From Halichoerus grypus (lineage: Eukaryota > Chordata > Mammalia > Carnivora > Phocidae): a stretch of 64,000 nucleotides of DNA. Within the stretch, counting starts at the first letter, position 1. Each line of letters starts with the position of its first letter. Shown one piece after another: positions 34,826-47,185 of the stretch. Where the stretch lies: the NCBI RefSeq assembly GCF_964656455.1, contig NC_135719.1, positions 133,981,284 to 134,045,283 on the forward strand, in the 5' to 3' direction. The notes beneath the pieces were generated by a model. It was not told where the DNA came from. It made no database searches and saw nothing but the letters and a program-made list of their open reading frames with translations. The position numbers and the translations under genes are program-made.

Positions 34826-34935
34826 TCTGCCATTGAGCTCTAAATTCTGGGAATTCAGCACTATGTATGTATTCAGCTCTTAGTTCAGGGCCTTAGACAG
34901 GTGCTCAATAAAAATTTGTTAAGTGAATTATATTA
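34826..34935 (+). repeat. L2 LINE 3' end
   Basis: 'agttcagggccttagacagg' followed by 'tgctcaataaaaatttgtta' and 'agtgaatta' is the L2 terminus. Confidence 0.6.
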
Positions 34936-35154
34936 TTCATTTACTAACAGAGCTTTCCTTGAGGAGACTCTCGTCCTGAACTTGTGTTCTTCTTTCCTAG
35001 TTTATCATCAACCTATTAGATTCTATGTATGACAGGAGGCAACCCTTGAATATTTTAATCACTAAAATAACCTTACCTTGTTTTTACCTTTGACAGTTAT
35101 TTTACTATTTGAACAGCTCATAGGCAATCTTTTGTCAAAGATAGGCACACGTGA

Positions 35155-35345
35155 ATACATAGCATCGTGATTAAAAGAAATGTTTTGGAATGAGACATAT
35201 CTAGTTTCAATCTTTAGCTGGGTGACATATAAACTGAGTGAACATTTACATGAATTCTTAATCTCATTTTCCTCATACATTTGAATTAATAATGCATCAA
35301 GCATAGACTTGTCCTAAGAATCAAATAAGAACATATGCAGAGTTA
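35155..35345 (+). repeat. MIR SINE
   Basis: 'acatagcatcgtgattaaaa', 'tctttagctgggtgacatat', 'aatctcattttcctcataca' and 'gtcctaagaatcaaataaga' follow MIR order. Confidence 0.75.
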
Positions 35346-35409
35346 TTAAAACATATGACCTTGAATGTGAAACTAAAGGTTTTGAAAAAAAAATTACGTG
35401 TGAATTCTA

Positions 35410-35698
35410 TTGTATTAGTTTCCTAAGGCTTCCATAACAAAATACCAAGTCTGAGATTAAGGTGTCAGCAGGCTTAACTTCTTCTGAGGCCACTGTCCTT
35501 GTTTTGTAGGTGGTTGTCTTCCTTTCCTCTTCTTATAATGACACCAATCATAGTGGATTAGGGCCCACCTTCATGACCTCATTTTACCTTAATTACCTTT
35601 ATAAAGGCCCTGCCTGAAAATACAGTCATATTCTGAGGGTTAAGACATCAATATATGAATTCGGGGAGGGGGGGGCAAAATTCAGCCCATAACACCCT
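35410..35698 (-). mobile_element. MLT1-type LTR (ERVL-MaLR)
   Basis: Reverse-strand signature: 'gtattagtttcctaaggctt', 'ccataacaaaatacca', 'gattagggcccaccttcatg', 'acctcattttaccttaatta' and 'caaaattcagcccataac'. Confidence 0.8.
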
Positions 35699-37439
35699 TT
35701 CCAGTTTCATGTTGTCAGATCAAAACAGTGTTTTTTTATGTTCCATATCATGCTTAGTTCATTATCCTAAATTCTAGTTTCACACGTAAAATTAGAGGTG
35801 TTTAGCTTTTACTACTTATTTATTTATTTTTGGTGTTTACCTTTTAATATATCATTACATCAGAAAATGACTGATAGGGAACAAGACCTTTATTTTTTTT
35901 TAAAACAAAATTCTACTCTAATCTTCCACTTTAAAATGGATTTTGACAACAAGTTACATAACAGTTGTTACAATATTATCACAATACTTTATATGTCCCT
36001 ACGGATATGGAGTCTTTCTCTTTCTTTTCTATTTCCATCACATTTTATTTATGCTCTTCAATACTGTGCGCTGGCACGGTACCCATTAAGACAACTTGTG
36101 TCCCTATGGGCCACCTGCCTATTCAGTTCTGTAGAATTTTTCTCCCTGCTTCCCCTAGGACATTGCAAAGAATATGTTTATTTTTGACAGCACTAGGTGC
36201 ATGTATGAATCGTGAATGTCACTAAATCTGCTCCATTTCAACATTTTTAAACCTAAATATACTACCATCTATTCCTAGTTAAACAAAGTTCATAATGGTG
36301 ATTGCTGGCAAAGTATTGTTAACTAAAGTATAGTTGTAATAAAATCAGGACCTGGTGTTTCATCCCAGGATATTGGATGGCATCACAATGGGGAGTCTAT
36401 AGCAATTTCCTGTGTTACAGTGAGAGATTGAATTGCCAAATCCAGCCATGTAAATTCAATCAACTAAAATGCTTTGAACACCTACTGTGCTCTGGTTTTC
36501 AACTGCAAGGTATGGGTCACAAGGGAGAGTGACTCAAAGACAATCCTGTCCTATCACATAAGAAAGCCTATGCCCAACACATGATGGGTCAATAGCATAT
36601 TGCCATATTCTCCTGACAACTGTCCTCAGTATGTCAATAGTTGTCACATGGGAAATTATCTTCGTCTAGACAATGTAAAAATTTGTGTATAGATTTTTTT
36701 GCCTTACGTAAAATTATAGCTTTTACTAAAATAAATTTTCCATCTTTGAAATTTAATTTGTACACATAATATAAAAGTCTTCACAAGTTGAAAACATGGA
36801 TTCAAATTTAATGAAGCTTAAAATTTGTTTCGTGGTTATTGGTTGTTTTCATATTGACTATTTTCTTGGATATTTAGTGTCACCCAGTGAAGAAGCATCA
36901 CAATTATTTTACTGATAAGATCATTGAAGCTCCATTTACCTAACTTTCCTCATTTTAACACCTTTATTCCCTAAAGAATAAAATAAATGGTGTTGGGAAA
37001 ATAGGCAATCTATTTGGGGGGGGGGATTAAACTGGCTTCCTATTCTGCCTTTCTTATGCAGTAGTCAATTTTCTATAACCAGAAATTTGCATGTAAAAAT
37101 GAAGCTATAAATAGGAAAGAATAGATCATTTTTTCTTTAATAATAGTTCATTAAGATAAGACTTTCTAAGCAGGAACAAATGCCTAAATGCTCCCAAAGA
37201 ATGTAGCCGATTGAATTATATAAATGTTTATAGTTTTTGTGTGCTTATAAAAAAGTTCCCTTCAAAATACCAAAAGGCAATTAATGAAGTCATTTAATTA
37301 ACCAACTGATTCTAAACTCAGGTTGCATTTGAAACATAAAAATATAATTTTCTTAATATGAAAATAGTTTTCAAATAAAAAATGAAACATCCAAGGAATA
37401 TATGCAAGAAAACATACTTAAAAAAAAAAAATGAGGACA
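35699..37439. other. Unassigned AT-rich sequence
   Basis: A possible L2 antisense scrap lies at 36455-36600 and a G10 run at 37016-37025. The open frames at 35798-36187 and 35965-36225 have no recognisable domain. Confidence 0.4.
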
Positions 37440-37621
37440 GGGCACCTGGGTGCCTCAGTCAGTTAAGCATCGCCTTTGGCTCAGGTCATGATCCCAGGAT
37501 CCTGTGATTCAGCCCCATGTAGGGCTCCCTGCCCAGTGGGGAGCTTGTTTCTCCCCCTTCTTCTGCCCCTCCCCCTGCTCTCTCTCAAATAAATAAATAA
37601 AAAATCTGTAAAGAAAAAAAA
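37440..37621 (+). mobile_element. Can-SINE
   Basis: Head GGGCACCTGGGTGCCTCAGT, 'ggctcaggtcatgatcccag', shortened CT-rich part and AAATAAATAAATAAAAAATC tail. It has substitutions in the box regions, so it is older than the copy 140 bp downstream in the same orientation. Confidence 0.93.
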
Positions 37622-37762
37622 GGAGAACAAAGAAAAGTCAAAGAAACAAATTTTCCAAAGCAAATGAAAAGATGCTCAACTCCTTCTCACAATAAAAACC
37701 AAAAATAAAAAACATTTACAATTTTTTATACCTTTGTCAAAGTGTTTAAAAGTATGCAGGTA

Positions 37763-37935
37763 GGGCGCCTGGGTGGCTCAGTTGGTTGGGCGACTGCCTT
37801 CGGCTCAGGTCATGATCCCGGAGTCCCAGGATCGAGTCCCACATCGGGCTCCCTGCTCGGCGGGGAGTCTGCTTCTCCCTCTAACCCTACCCCCTCTTGC
37901 GCTCTCTCTCTCTCTCAAGTAAATAAATAAAAAAA

Positions 37936-37963
<28 letters not shown>
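37763..37963 (+). mobile_element. Can-SINE, young-looking copy
   Basis: Head GGGCGCCTGGGTGGCTCAGT, B-box region GGATCGAGTCCC, CT-rich body, AAATAAATAAAAAAATCTTT and an uninterrupted A-tract of about 27 (37941-37967). A perfect 15-bp target-site duplication, AAAAGTATGCAGGTA, lies at 37748-37762 and 37964-37978. A perfect duplication plus a long uninterrupted tail suggest a recent insertion. Confidence 0.97.
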
Positions 37964-37968
<5 letters not shown>

Positions 37969-37978
37969 TATGCAGGTA

Positions 37979-39639
37979 AACATATAAATTGGTATAACTT
38001 TTCAAGAGTTAGTTCAAGATCAGTATGTAAGAAAATCTAAAATACATGCTCCCTTTGGCTCAACATTCCCACTGTTAAGAATTTACTATAAACAGGTACA
38101 CAGAATGTTTGCTGAAGAACTGCTTTTAATAGAGAAATGTGGGAAAATTTTATCATAATTAAATACAGAATGAAAAAATACCAAATAACCCAAAAGAACA
38201 AAATTTAGATAAGATTTTGTTTGATATGACTGACAAATGTCAACTTTCTTTTGTTTTCCAAAATTTGGCATCAGTAAATAACTGAAAGAAAAGGAATTTT
38301 CTGATTTTTGTATCCCTTTCATATTAAGTGAAAAACTTAATATTAAGTGAATAATAAGTGATATTAAGTGAAAAAAAAAGATATCTTCTCTTACAGAAGA
38401 AAAGAGACCTTAGCTTTAGAAAATATTTTTTTCCTTCCTTTCTAGGCATGTATGAAACTGGAGCTGCTATAGGAGTGGGGCATCTTTTTGCATTACACAA
38501 GATGGAAAAAATACATTCATAGCAGAATGAAATATATTTACTTTAATCTTATTACAGTGAGAAAGGGCTAGAATGGGCGTAAAATTCCATTCATCACATA
38601 TTTACGATGAAGGCATTAATCAAGATAACACCATGTCTTGTGTAGTGAAAGCTGTGGATCAGGAAACATACGGAAACAGTTTCCGAGGAGGACATATTTT
38701 CTGGAGATACTCTGCATTCAAAATCAAAATACCCTGTGTCCAATGCACCTCGTATATTTCCAACCCAACATCTCCATTTGTGTTTCCCAGAACTACAGTT
38801 AAAATGAAATATTAGCTCATGTTGGGTGATGTTTAAGAGCACACTATGAAATAGTCTGGCAGCCGTGGGCTTTCTAAAATAGTGTTGAGAATCATAACAT
38901 TTGCCAGTGGGGATAAAGTCACCTCCAGCCTCCTCAGATTTGGCAACCTAAAAAAATGATGGTTTTACTTACCAAATGGCATCCATCTGAGGTTCTTGCA
39001 GGGTGGTCAAGATCAGATCCATTGTTCATGTGAGCTACTAGACTTAGTAATATAAGTAACATTCAAAGCCAAAATATCAGGAAAACATCTACATTTACAT
39101 GTCCATATTCATAGCTTATTATCAGCTCTAAACTAGAAGAGATGTTCTTCATAAAATAAACTGTTATAGACCATACACTTTCATCAGTTCATCGCCATCA
39201 TTAGCGTTCCATCATGAGTTGAGTTGTTGGTACATTATGTAAATGGCTCAGAGAGACTATAGCTATCTCTTTTCCTTTGCCCTCTGCCTAGTGTTTAGCT
39301 GTTTTCCAAGAACAAGCTACTATTCTACAACTACAATTGCTAAAAACAGAATTTAATATTCTGTGAGTATGATATCTCTGTTTTGGCATCATAACTGATG
39401 ACCTGCTTAGGATAAGCTGCTAGATTGGGCTGCTTATTCAATAATCTGCCGTAAATGTCTATTTTAATTGGTTTAAAAGATTTAAATACGAAAGTAGTTA
39501 CTAATATTGATAGTTCAAGGCTTCACTTTATCCACTTGTTACTACATTATTAGTGCATTAGAAAAATGTCCAAGAGTCCTTAAAATGTATTTTTATCTTG
39601 CTCACACTGATGGTTGAATATTTTTGTCAAACTGTGATA
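37979..39639. other. Unassigned sequence
   Basis: A short array of the word ATATTAAGTGA (38320-38371, three copies) is present. The open frames at 38573-38815 (plus) and 38594-38842 (minus) overlap each other on opposite strands and have no recognisable domain. Confidence 0.4.
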
Positions 39640-39760
39640 CAGTTTTTTGTGGTCAAGGAAGGGGCTTTTGCATTAACTGACCTGGGTTTGACTTGTGCCT
39701 CTACAACTAACTAGCCATGTAATTTTGGGCTTAACCTCTTTGATTTAAACAGGAGGAACT
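39640..39760 (+). repeat. MIR SINE fragment
   Basis: 'tgacctgggtttgacttgtg', 'caactaactagccatgtaat' and 'tgggcttaacctctttgatt' are the MIR core. Confidence 0.65.
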
Positions 39761-40215
39761 CTTCTAATTGAAAGTTTCAGAAGCCCGACTTTAATTAGCT
39801 TAAAAGGAAAAAAAGATGTTGATGACATAATGAGAACACAAAAAGGCATCAGTGAAGCTAAATGGAGGAATGATTGGATCCAAGGCGTCACCCTGTCCAT
39901 ATCTCTCTTTCCTTTCTTTGTCTCAGACTCTTTTTCAGTACAGACAGGCCTTTTCTATGCAGAAAAAAATATGCCATGAATCACGTCTGATGTACAAACA
40001 TAGAATTTTAAACCAGAAATGCAGAGAAAAAAAATATTCCTGACCAACGCAAGCCAGAGTAATTCACAATGATGACTCAGGTCCAGCTGGAGAAAATACC
40101 CATCCATGAAAAATTGCAAGATGATGGGAATGCTATAACTAAATCCCCAAATGCTCCTTTGGCTAGTGATGCATCTTCTTTCACTAGAAGAAAGGTACAG
40201 AGAGAAATGCTGGAT
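39761..40215. other. Unassigned sequence
   Basis: Nothing recognised. Confidence 0.35.
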
Positions 40216-40375
40216 TGAGGCAATTTAGACTTTTATTTCCCCTCAGCTTCCTCATCTGTAAGTTGGGGATAATGGTACTTACTCTAAAGTTTCTGTCAGA
40301 TGTCAATGGCATAATGTATGTGATCTTTAGCATGGAATAGAGTCAATAAACAGTAACTATTATTAGGACATTCAT
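40216..40375 (+). repeat. MIR SINE fragment
   Basis: 'ttcctcatctgtaagttggg', 'ataatggtacttactctaaa' and 'aatagagtcaataaacagta' follow the MIR 3' half. Confidence 0.75.
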
Positions 40376-40939
40376 GTTAAAGGAGGCATACGAAATAATT
40401 TTCAGTGGCATGATCAGCCTGTTTATCACATAAGACATACTTACATCATTTGAATCCCATCATAAAACAGACACCTTTTTTAGCCTTAACTTTTTTGATT
40501 TGCTAAGCAACTTCATGTGTTTTTATGGTGTTGCTGAAGTTTATTCATCTTCAATAATTGAGAAATATTTAATTGTGTTCTTGGTGATATGTCAGTTTTC
40601 ATTTCAATGGTTTATTTAATAATACTTATTGACCCCTTAAAATCTTTGAAGCACTGTACATTTTAAAAAATGCTGTTAATGCACCAAAAAGAAATTTAAC
40701 ATTTTTAACATGAAATATGAAACAGAAAGTGGTTGCATTTTTAATGAAGATAGAGAACATCAAATTGACAAATCATTCAGAGAAGGAAATATTAACAATG
40801 ATTTGCTTATTATTAATGAATACTGTCTATTATATACACTCCTGTAATTTTGGCAACAAATACTTAATCACTGTTACTGTACACAAAGAAATAACATAGT
40901 CATAATAATAATAATGGTATAAAAATAATGTCCCTCTTT
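40376..40939. other. Unassigned AT-rich sequence
   Basis: Nothing recognised. Confidence 0.35.
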
Positions 40940-41160
40940 AGTGAGTATGTCTTGTATTTCTGAGGCTATGTTAAGTACTTTGCACATAGTCCTCTTTGTC
41001 TTCTCTCAAGTCCTATGGATTTGGGTATTATTATTTCTTCATTTTAATATTGGGCAAACTGAGGCCCAGAAAGACCGAATAACTTGTCAAAGTTACATAA
41101 GCCAGTTGATATATTTGAACACAGTTCTATCTGAGTCAAAGCCCATGCTGCTACCATAAA
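40940..41160 (-). repeat. MIR SINE, nearly full length
   Basis: 'ttaagtactttgcacatagt', 'gggtattattatttcttcat', 'ggcaaactgaggcccagaaa' and 'agtcaaagcccatgctgcta' follow reverse MIR order. Confidence 0.8.
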
Positions 41161-42105
41161 GCACTGAGCTTTTCAGCTTATAGCTGAAAACACCAGGGCT
41201 GGTGCATCTGCAGGCTGTTTCTAAGATCCTCCCTGTAACCCATTCTGACTACCTCTCAATTCAAACCACTAGGCTCCAGGGAAGGTAATTAAGAGTTATG
41301 ACTTCAAGGGACTTCCTGCTAGGTCACCAGATGGATTTCCACGTGCTAACAAAGATAATGTGAAATGTAAATACACAACATAATTAGGCAAAAACGGGTG
41401 TTTAAGTTCGCAGCGAAGGGCCCAATTTGCTGGGAATATGCACAATGACAACCAATTACCCATGTGGAATGTGCTGACACAATTATTTCCCACCATATCA
41501 GACACATGCCGCTGCTTATAAAATCTTCTGTTCTTAATTTTTACATTTTTTAAAACTGCTGTTGCTGTCCAAATCAAAGAGAAGTTAACACCGAGGTAAT
41601 GCATGCATGCCATGGTCCTTCTGCTTATATAATTTCTGTCTATGCTCTCTGAAATCTCCCTTGACTCTAACTTGGCTTTCTTGTCCTACTGTCAGCACCT
41701 TACCCCACTAAAGTGATATTAAGTGTGGGACCAGCATTTTCCAACATGTTTTACAGAATAAAAATTATACAGGACATAATTGGCAGGGCCATAGTCAGCA
41801 ACTTTTGGAAGGACTGGGAGATGTTTGGAAAGATTTTGCAAACCTTCTCAAGGATACTGATATACAGATACATACATCCAGAAAGATGATACAAAATACA
41901 GTGTTTCTGAGATATAGCTGACCCTGAAATGGTACTTCCTGGAGCATCTCTCTAAGCCAGTGGTCCATTACACTCCGGAGGAAACACTGATCAGAAACAC
42001 TTCAATGTATTTGGCTTGCCTCTGTTTCTGACTCTTCCCCATCTTCCAGTTTCTCATTCATCAACAGATTTAGCTGTCTGTAATTAATATGCATTGTGAC
42101 GTGTA
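41161..42105. other. Repeat-poor sequence; candidate conserved non-coding tract at 41296-41640
   Basis: No repeat family recognised from about 41170 to 41930. The 105-codon minus-strand open frame at 41296-41613 has no recognisable domain. Motif-dense, balanced composition in 41296-41640 (for example CAATTTGCTGGGAATATGCA and CCAATTACCC) is compatible with regulatory DNA, but conservation cannot be judged here. Confidence 0.35.
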
Positions 42106-42330
42106 CAGCTAACATATATTACATATTTAACTATGTGAGAGATTCTCAGCTAAGAGCTTTTACTTGATTTAACTCATAGCAATCTTTTGATGAATTGTTG
42201 TTAAACCCATTTTACAGATATGGAAATTGACCATTTGAGAGGTTATAGAAAGTGTCTAAGGTCACTTGATATTTAATGGTAGAGCAGAGATAGGCCCTCA
42301 GGCTATCTGATTCTCATGCCAGAGTTCAAA
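42106..42330 (-). repeat. MIR SINE, nearly full length
   Basis: 'aacccattttacagatatgg', 'gtgtctaaggtcacttgata' and 'ggctatctgattctcatgcc' follow reverse MIR order. Confidence 0.8.
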
Positions 42331-43219
42331 CTCCTTATCAAAGTATGTGAAGGCCTCATGTCCTGAACCCAACTTACTTTTGATTCTGATACTGAGCCAC
42401 CCACCTTTTTTATCTTATTCCCTCCATCAGTCATTCAGTAATAGAAAAATTTATAGGCATATCTTACCATGTTTCTAATGTATGATTCTACTGTAATCTA
42501 AGTGAATGTATGTATGCTTTTATTATTAAATAGTGAAGATTTTTTAATTATCTGGATCATTAACCTCCTTAAAATATTTTAAATTCTATTTTATAATGAA
42601 CTTAATACAAAACCCTACAAACTATAAATACATGCAAGGTGCACACATTTGTTGGTCTATGTGTGAAGAGTAGCAAAAATGTGTGAACAAAAATATTAAG
42701 ATTGCCTTTTTGATCTCACCAGCTTTAAACAATTCTGGAAACAAAATGCAGTGATTGCTGTTTAATCCAAGCTTTCCATAAAGCGAATTACGGAATTTCT
42801 AGCCACATATTCCCCATGTTGATTTACATAGGTCCTTTCCTAGTATGGTTAATATCACGTACCAGAAGTTTGAGAAATTTCAGTCTTGGGCAGTTTTTTC
42901 ATATGATGCAGAGAAACTTCAAGTATTGTCTCTGGCATTGCTGAATATCCATGGAAAAACAAACAAAAGGTATTTGAATACAATTTAAAGAAATAATGAA
43001 AAAATGCATTATGTGTCCTGGTCTATCAAGGGACATTTTTAGGACAGAAAATAGATTTATTTAGGTGCAATATGTCTCATTCTTTCTCTGAAAATTTAGG
43101 AGTTGACAGTGAGGTGGATAGAGTAAGATTGTCATTACAACAAAAAATGCCCTATTGGGAAAGGTTCTTTCCCACAAATTAAGCACAAAACATGGTTTTG
43201 GTATTTCCTACTATGGATA
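42331..43219. other. Unassigned AT-rich sequence
   Basis: Nothing recognised. Confidence 0.35.
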
Positions 43220-43335
43220 GTAAATTCAAACTCCATGAGGGCAGGAAATTTTTTTGTGCACTTGTTTGTTTCAGGCACTTAGAATGGTGCTACCCTATCA
43301 TAACCTCTCAATAAATGTTGGCTGAAGTTGAATAT
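43220..43335 (+). repeat. L2 LINE 3' end
   Basis: 'aaactccatgagggcaggaa', 'ttcaggcacttagaatggtg' and 'tcaataaatgttggctga' are the classic L2 terminus. Confidence 0.8.
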
Positions 43336-43458
43336 TTAAGAACAATATAACAGATTAAGATAAAATATGTAAATTGTGAGAAAAGAAGAAATATTAGTTG
43401 GGAAATGATTTGTACAGAGTTATACTTAGGAGTTCTGACAAAGAAGGCTTCTTTAGTG

Positions 43459-43631
43459 CAATGCTTCTCAGAATTGATCCCCCGACCAGCAGCACCAGCA
43501 GCACCTAGAAATGCAAATTCTTGGGACCCACTTCAGACCTAATGAGTCGGAAACTCTGGGAATAGGGGTAAGTAATTTTCAATTAACAAACAAATAGGAG
43601 ATTCTAATGCACAAAAGTTTGAGAACCCTTT
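43459..43631 (-). mobile_element. MER5A hAT-Charlie DNA transposon
   Basis: 'gatcccccgaccagcagcac', 'gaaatgcaaattcttgggac', 'gtcggaaactctgggaatag' and the terminal 'aagtttgagaacccttt' follow MER5A. Strand is given relative to the orientation as I remember it. Confidence 0.8.
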
Positions 43632-44029
43632 CCTCCTTGGGTCATAAACAACCACATTCCCAGGGAATTCATGCTCTGGCAACAAGTGTGCAAATCTGAA
43701 TCAATCCTACAGAATGTCACTTGTCATCACCTCAAGCAGAGGACTTTGCTTGTCCTTAGGACGTGACAGTGAAAACAATTATGTAATACAACATTTGACC
43801 TGGAAATCTTATTATTTAAGACTATGCTTTGGATAAGGACAAAAGTCACTGAATTTGATTGATCTACTCCTAAGAAGAACTTAGTCAAAAAGATATATCT
43901 CTGTATCTTTGAAGAAGGATTCCCAGAGATATTTAATGTTACTGTGATGCCTGAACCTGGTAAGTAATCTCTAAACCTGGTTTGATTGTTGCTAAAATTG
44001 TTTACCATGCCCACTTTAATATCCTTATC
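43632..44029. other. Unassigned sequence
   Basis: The 101-codon minus-strand open frame (43727-44032) has no recognisable domain. A good donor-like site CCTG|GTAAGT is at 43969/43970 without a clear acceptor. Confidence 0.35.
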
Positions 44030-44345
44030 CATTCACTCATTTAAGTAATCAATCGACAAGTAAAATATTAAGGGCTCACTATGTGCCATGCATAGTGTTA
44101 GGTGCTGGGATTACAACTGTAAGACAAAGAGCAGACATGCTCTCTGCCTCCATAAAGCTCCAAATGCCACCCAGTGGATGAAACCAATGCCAGTTAAATA
44201 ATAAAATAAAAACATGTAAAATCTCAACCACAGCTACAACTTACAGATGCTCTGTACCATAAGAACATGTGATAGTTGGATTTTCCATTAAAGGTCAAGA
44301 AAGACTTTCCTGAGAAGAGAGTGTTATTCTGAGATCTGAAGGATG
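44030..44345 (-). repeat. L2 LINE fragment
   Basis: 'gctcactatgtgccatgcat', 'gtgttaggtgctgggattac', 'ctgcctccataaagctccaa' and 'ttctgagatctgaaggatga' are reverse-complement L2. Confidence 0.8.
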
Positions 44346-45955
44346 AAGTTTTTCTTGACTCATATTCATCAATTTCCCCTTTCTCTGAGTTCCTAATACA
44401 TTTGAATTAAACAATACAGCACCGTTCATTGACATTCTATAGTTGAGTTGCAAGTAACCTAGGGCAGTCTTTTCAGTTCCATTCTTCTCATGTATTATTA
44501 ATCTCCCATGACACCTGGTGTACAGCACTGATAGGTCAAAGTCTCAATGGGAATTAGATGTAGTCATTTGGTATAATTAAGGAAAATATAATGAAAAGAT
44601 CCATTAAAAATGCTTGTATAGCATTCCAGAGCTAACAAGAACTGGGAACTGTTACCACCCCTAGATATGAAGGGGAAAGGGAGGGAGTGGTCATTGGAAC
44701 CCAGACACAGAGGGACACAGCTTTAAGATGGATGCCTAACAGATGATCTGGGCAATGGGTAGAAACACAGCCAATGCCAACCTATGACCCAATAAGTAGT
44801 AAGTTTGGGAAAATATCCCCAACTTTACTTCTTACTCCCTTCCCACTTTCTAATGTCCTTCCAGTGCTTTCCATTGACCATCCCAGATGAAAGCTACAAG
44901 ACAAAGGAATCCAGTTGAGAAGGCAAAAGTCAGTTTTCAGGAACACAGCATAGGATGGAGAAGGGTGAATAGTGAATTTGGAAGGGGAAGTGGAGACTAT
45001 CCAGCATAATCAATAGTAGATTGTTGGTTAAAAAAAAAGTTCGATGACGATCTTGTGACTTGGAAACTTTTAACTGTAACCTAGTCAGGCATCATTTAAC
45101 TTGCCTGAACAAAATTCTCAGGTCCAGACTGATAAGTTCATGGGGTTGTAAAGCCTGGAAATTCTTACTTTTTTTTATCTCTTCCAACTACATAGCACTT
45201 CACTGTCTTTGTGCTTCAGATTTTTACCAAGTAGCTAGCTAGCAAGCCTTTGTATTTCAATGATAAGGAAGAGGGGAGAGGCTTTTCTCAATACTTACTA
45301 GAGCAACAACACAGGAAAGTAGTTAAGAGGATAGATCCATTGCCACAAGCATCTTAGTGCACAATAAAACAATACTACTGTAATTTTTAAATTTATCAAA
45401 CTCCCCATAATAGTTGAGTATAAAAATATTACCTATAATCATGCAATAATCTTCTTTGGAAAAGAAAATTTTGTTTCTATTTGGTGGAACACAGGAACTT
45501 CAAAAGAAGCATAATCTTCATAACTCAACCAAGGAATTAAAGGCGATGAAGAGGTAAAAATGCTTTTATGAGCTAATTTCTCATAGTGCTTTCTTCCAAA
45601 GTAGATATTTAATTTCATTTGCCTAAATTTTTCACTATCACAGTTCAGCTAACTCTGTCTATTAAAAAAAAAAGTTTTAAAATTTGATTTAGATTTCCAC
45701 TCAACAAATAGAGACACCTAATATCTACTGAGCACCACTTATGTAATAGACACCATGTAAAGTATGAGAAAAATTTGAGAAAAATTTTCCTCAAGTAATA
45801 CCGGAAATTTATTGGAATTTTTTTCCTTTGGAGAATAGGACGGTTATACAGCTATCTAGAACACAGGTAATATGAGCTATGATGCTCATATTAAAAGCTA
45901 AGGAGTCTTGTTTTGTATGTTCTTAATTAATAATGTTTTAACAGTTGTTTTCAGT
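44346..45955. other. Unassigned sequence
   Basis: Part of 44620-45000 ('taagatggatgcctaac', 'ggatggagaagggtgaatag') resembles an old LTR or L1M piece, but I cannot name it. No gene found. Confidence 0.4.
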
Positions 45956-46110
45956 TTGAAGATGTTTTCCTGTTTATTATCTCATTCGTGCTCATAAACA
46001 CAATGAATTCGTTTGCTATAATTATAATTCTTGCTTTTAGATGAAGAAACTAAGGCTCAGATCAGGGAGGTAATAAGAGGTTGAATCCAGGTAGTTTGTT
46101 TCTTTGTTTT
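45956..46110 (-). repeat. MIR SINE fragment
   Basis: 'gtttattatctcattcgtgc', 'agatgaagaaactaaggctc' and 'ggttgaatccaggtagtttg' follow reverse MIR order. Confidence 0.7.
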
Positions 46111-46984
46111 ATTCTATTCACTTATCTTAATTCATCATGCCTCTTCTCAAAGGAAAAAAAAATGACTGGTTCTATCTGTGAGAATGAGAAAACAAGACAA
46201 TGTAGTAAACAGGATGAATTCATCCAAGTCTGAGCTTACCTACCTCAGTGTTAAAGGCCTATATGCTAGGTTTTCTAAAATACAGGCCAGTTTCTCTCTC
46301 CTATCTGGAGCAAGAAACACTCTCTTCTATCATTTTGCACAAAATGGGAACGTTAACCATGTGTCAGGACAAATTTCAACAGCGGTAATTACATTTTTGT
46401 TTCTGTGTATCCATTAAATTGTTGCCGTGGTCCCAACCAAGATAGCAGCTCATCTATGGCAAAAGAAGTAACCCCCAGCTTTCTGTCTGAGTCTGTTACT
46501 CATAAAAGTGCTTGGGGCGCCCTTCCAGGTGGCAAAGCATGTTTGTAAGGACAAGCTCATTTACTGTCAGCAGTCAAGGGCATGAAAGCCTTTGTGCGGA
46601 GATTCCCACAGAGATATTCTCCTTGGCAAAGAAAACGCTTCCCTTCCCCTCCCTCCTCTGCTTCCTGGAAATGTCGAAGGAAACTGGCATCTGGAGGAGA
46701 GCTTGAATGCCATCTCTGAGCTCTCTTAGCTGGTGTCTATGAATACCGCCAGTGGGACTCCTGCCACACTAATTATAGCCTTTTCTATAGCCTTTACACT
46801 TCCCAAGGCTCTAAGGAGCAATTAGCACCGGCCACTGCCTCAAACGGATTCACTCATAGAGACCTCATTCCTAAACTTGTTTGTTATTATTTGGTCTCCA
46901 AAAACACACTTTCTCCTCCTTGATTAAGTACTTGGCAGGAATATAAACTGTACTGCAGTGGATTAATGGCAGTTATTAGCCACA
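46111..46984. other. Repeat-free, motif-dense tract; candidate conserved regulatory element
   Basis: From about 46420 to 46980 I see no transposon signature. The tract is richer in GC than its flanks and contains homeodomain-type words (CTAATTATAG, GCAATTAGCA, GGATTAATGG) and an A/T-rich 'ttttctatagcc' motif. The 64- and 79-codon open frames here have no recognisable domain. Regulatory function is inference. Confidence 0.3.
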
Positions 46985-47100
46985 TTTTTAAAATAAGTTT
47001 TTGATTGAAATTTATCAAAATACAGAGTGTTTCTCAAATCGTAGTAACACCACATTAATGCACCATGTAACCACCACCCACGTCAAAAAAAGAAAGTCTT
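46985..47100. mobile_element. L1M fragment, left flank of the Tigger1 insertion
   Basis: 'aaatttatcaaaatacagag' and 'ccaccacccacgtcaaaaaa' match L1M 3' sequence that resumes at 48348, so Tigger1 split one element. Confidence 0.6.
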
Positions 47101-47154
47101 GCAGGCACACCTTGTTTAATTGTGCTTAGCTTTATTGTGCTCTGCAGATATCGC

Positions 47155-47185
<31 letters not shown>

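Noticed and set aside
37440..37978. Functional tRNA genes suggested by A- and B-box-like motifs
   Set aside because: These are Can-SINE heads: no cloverleaf can be completed and each is followed by the SINE body and A-tail.
38320..38371. CRISPR-like array
   Set aside because: Only three short AT-rich words with no spacer regularity; the organism is a mammal.
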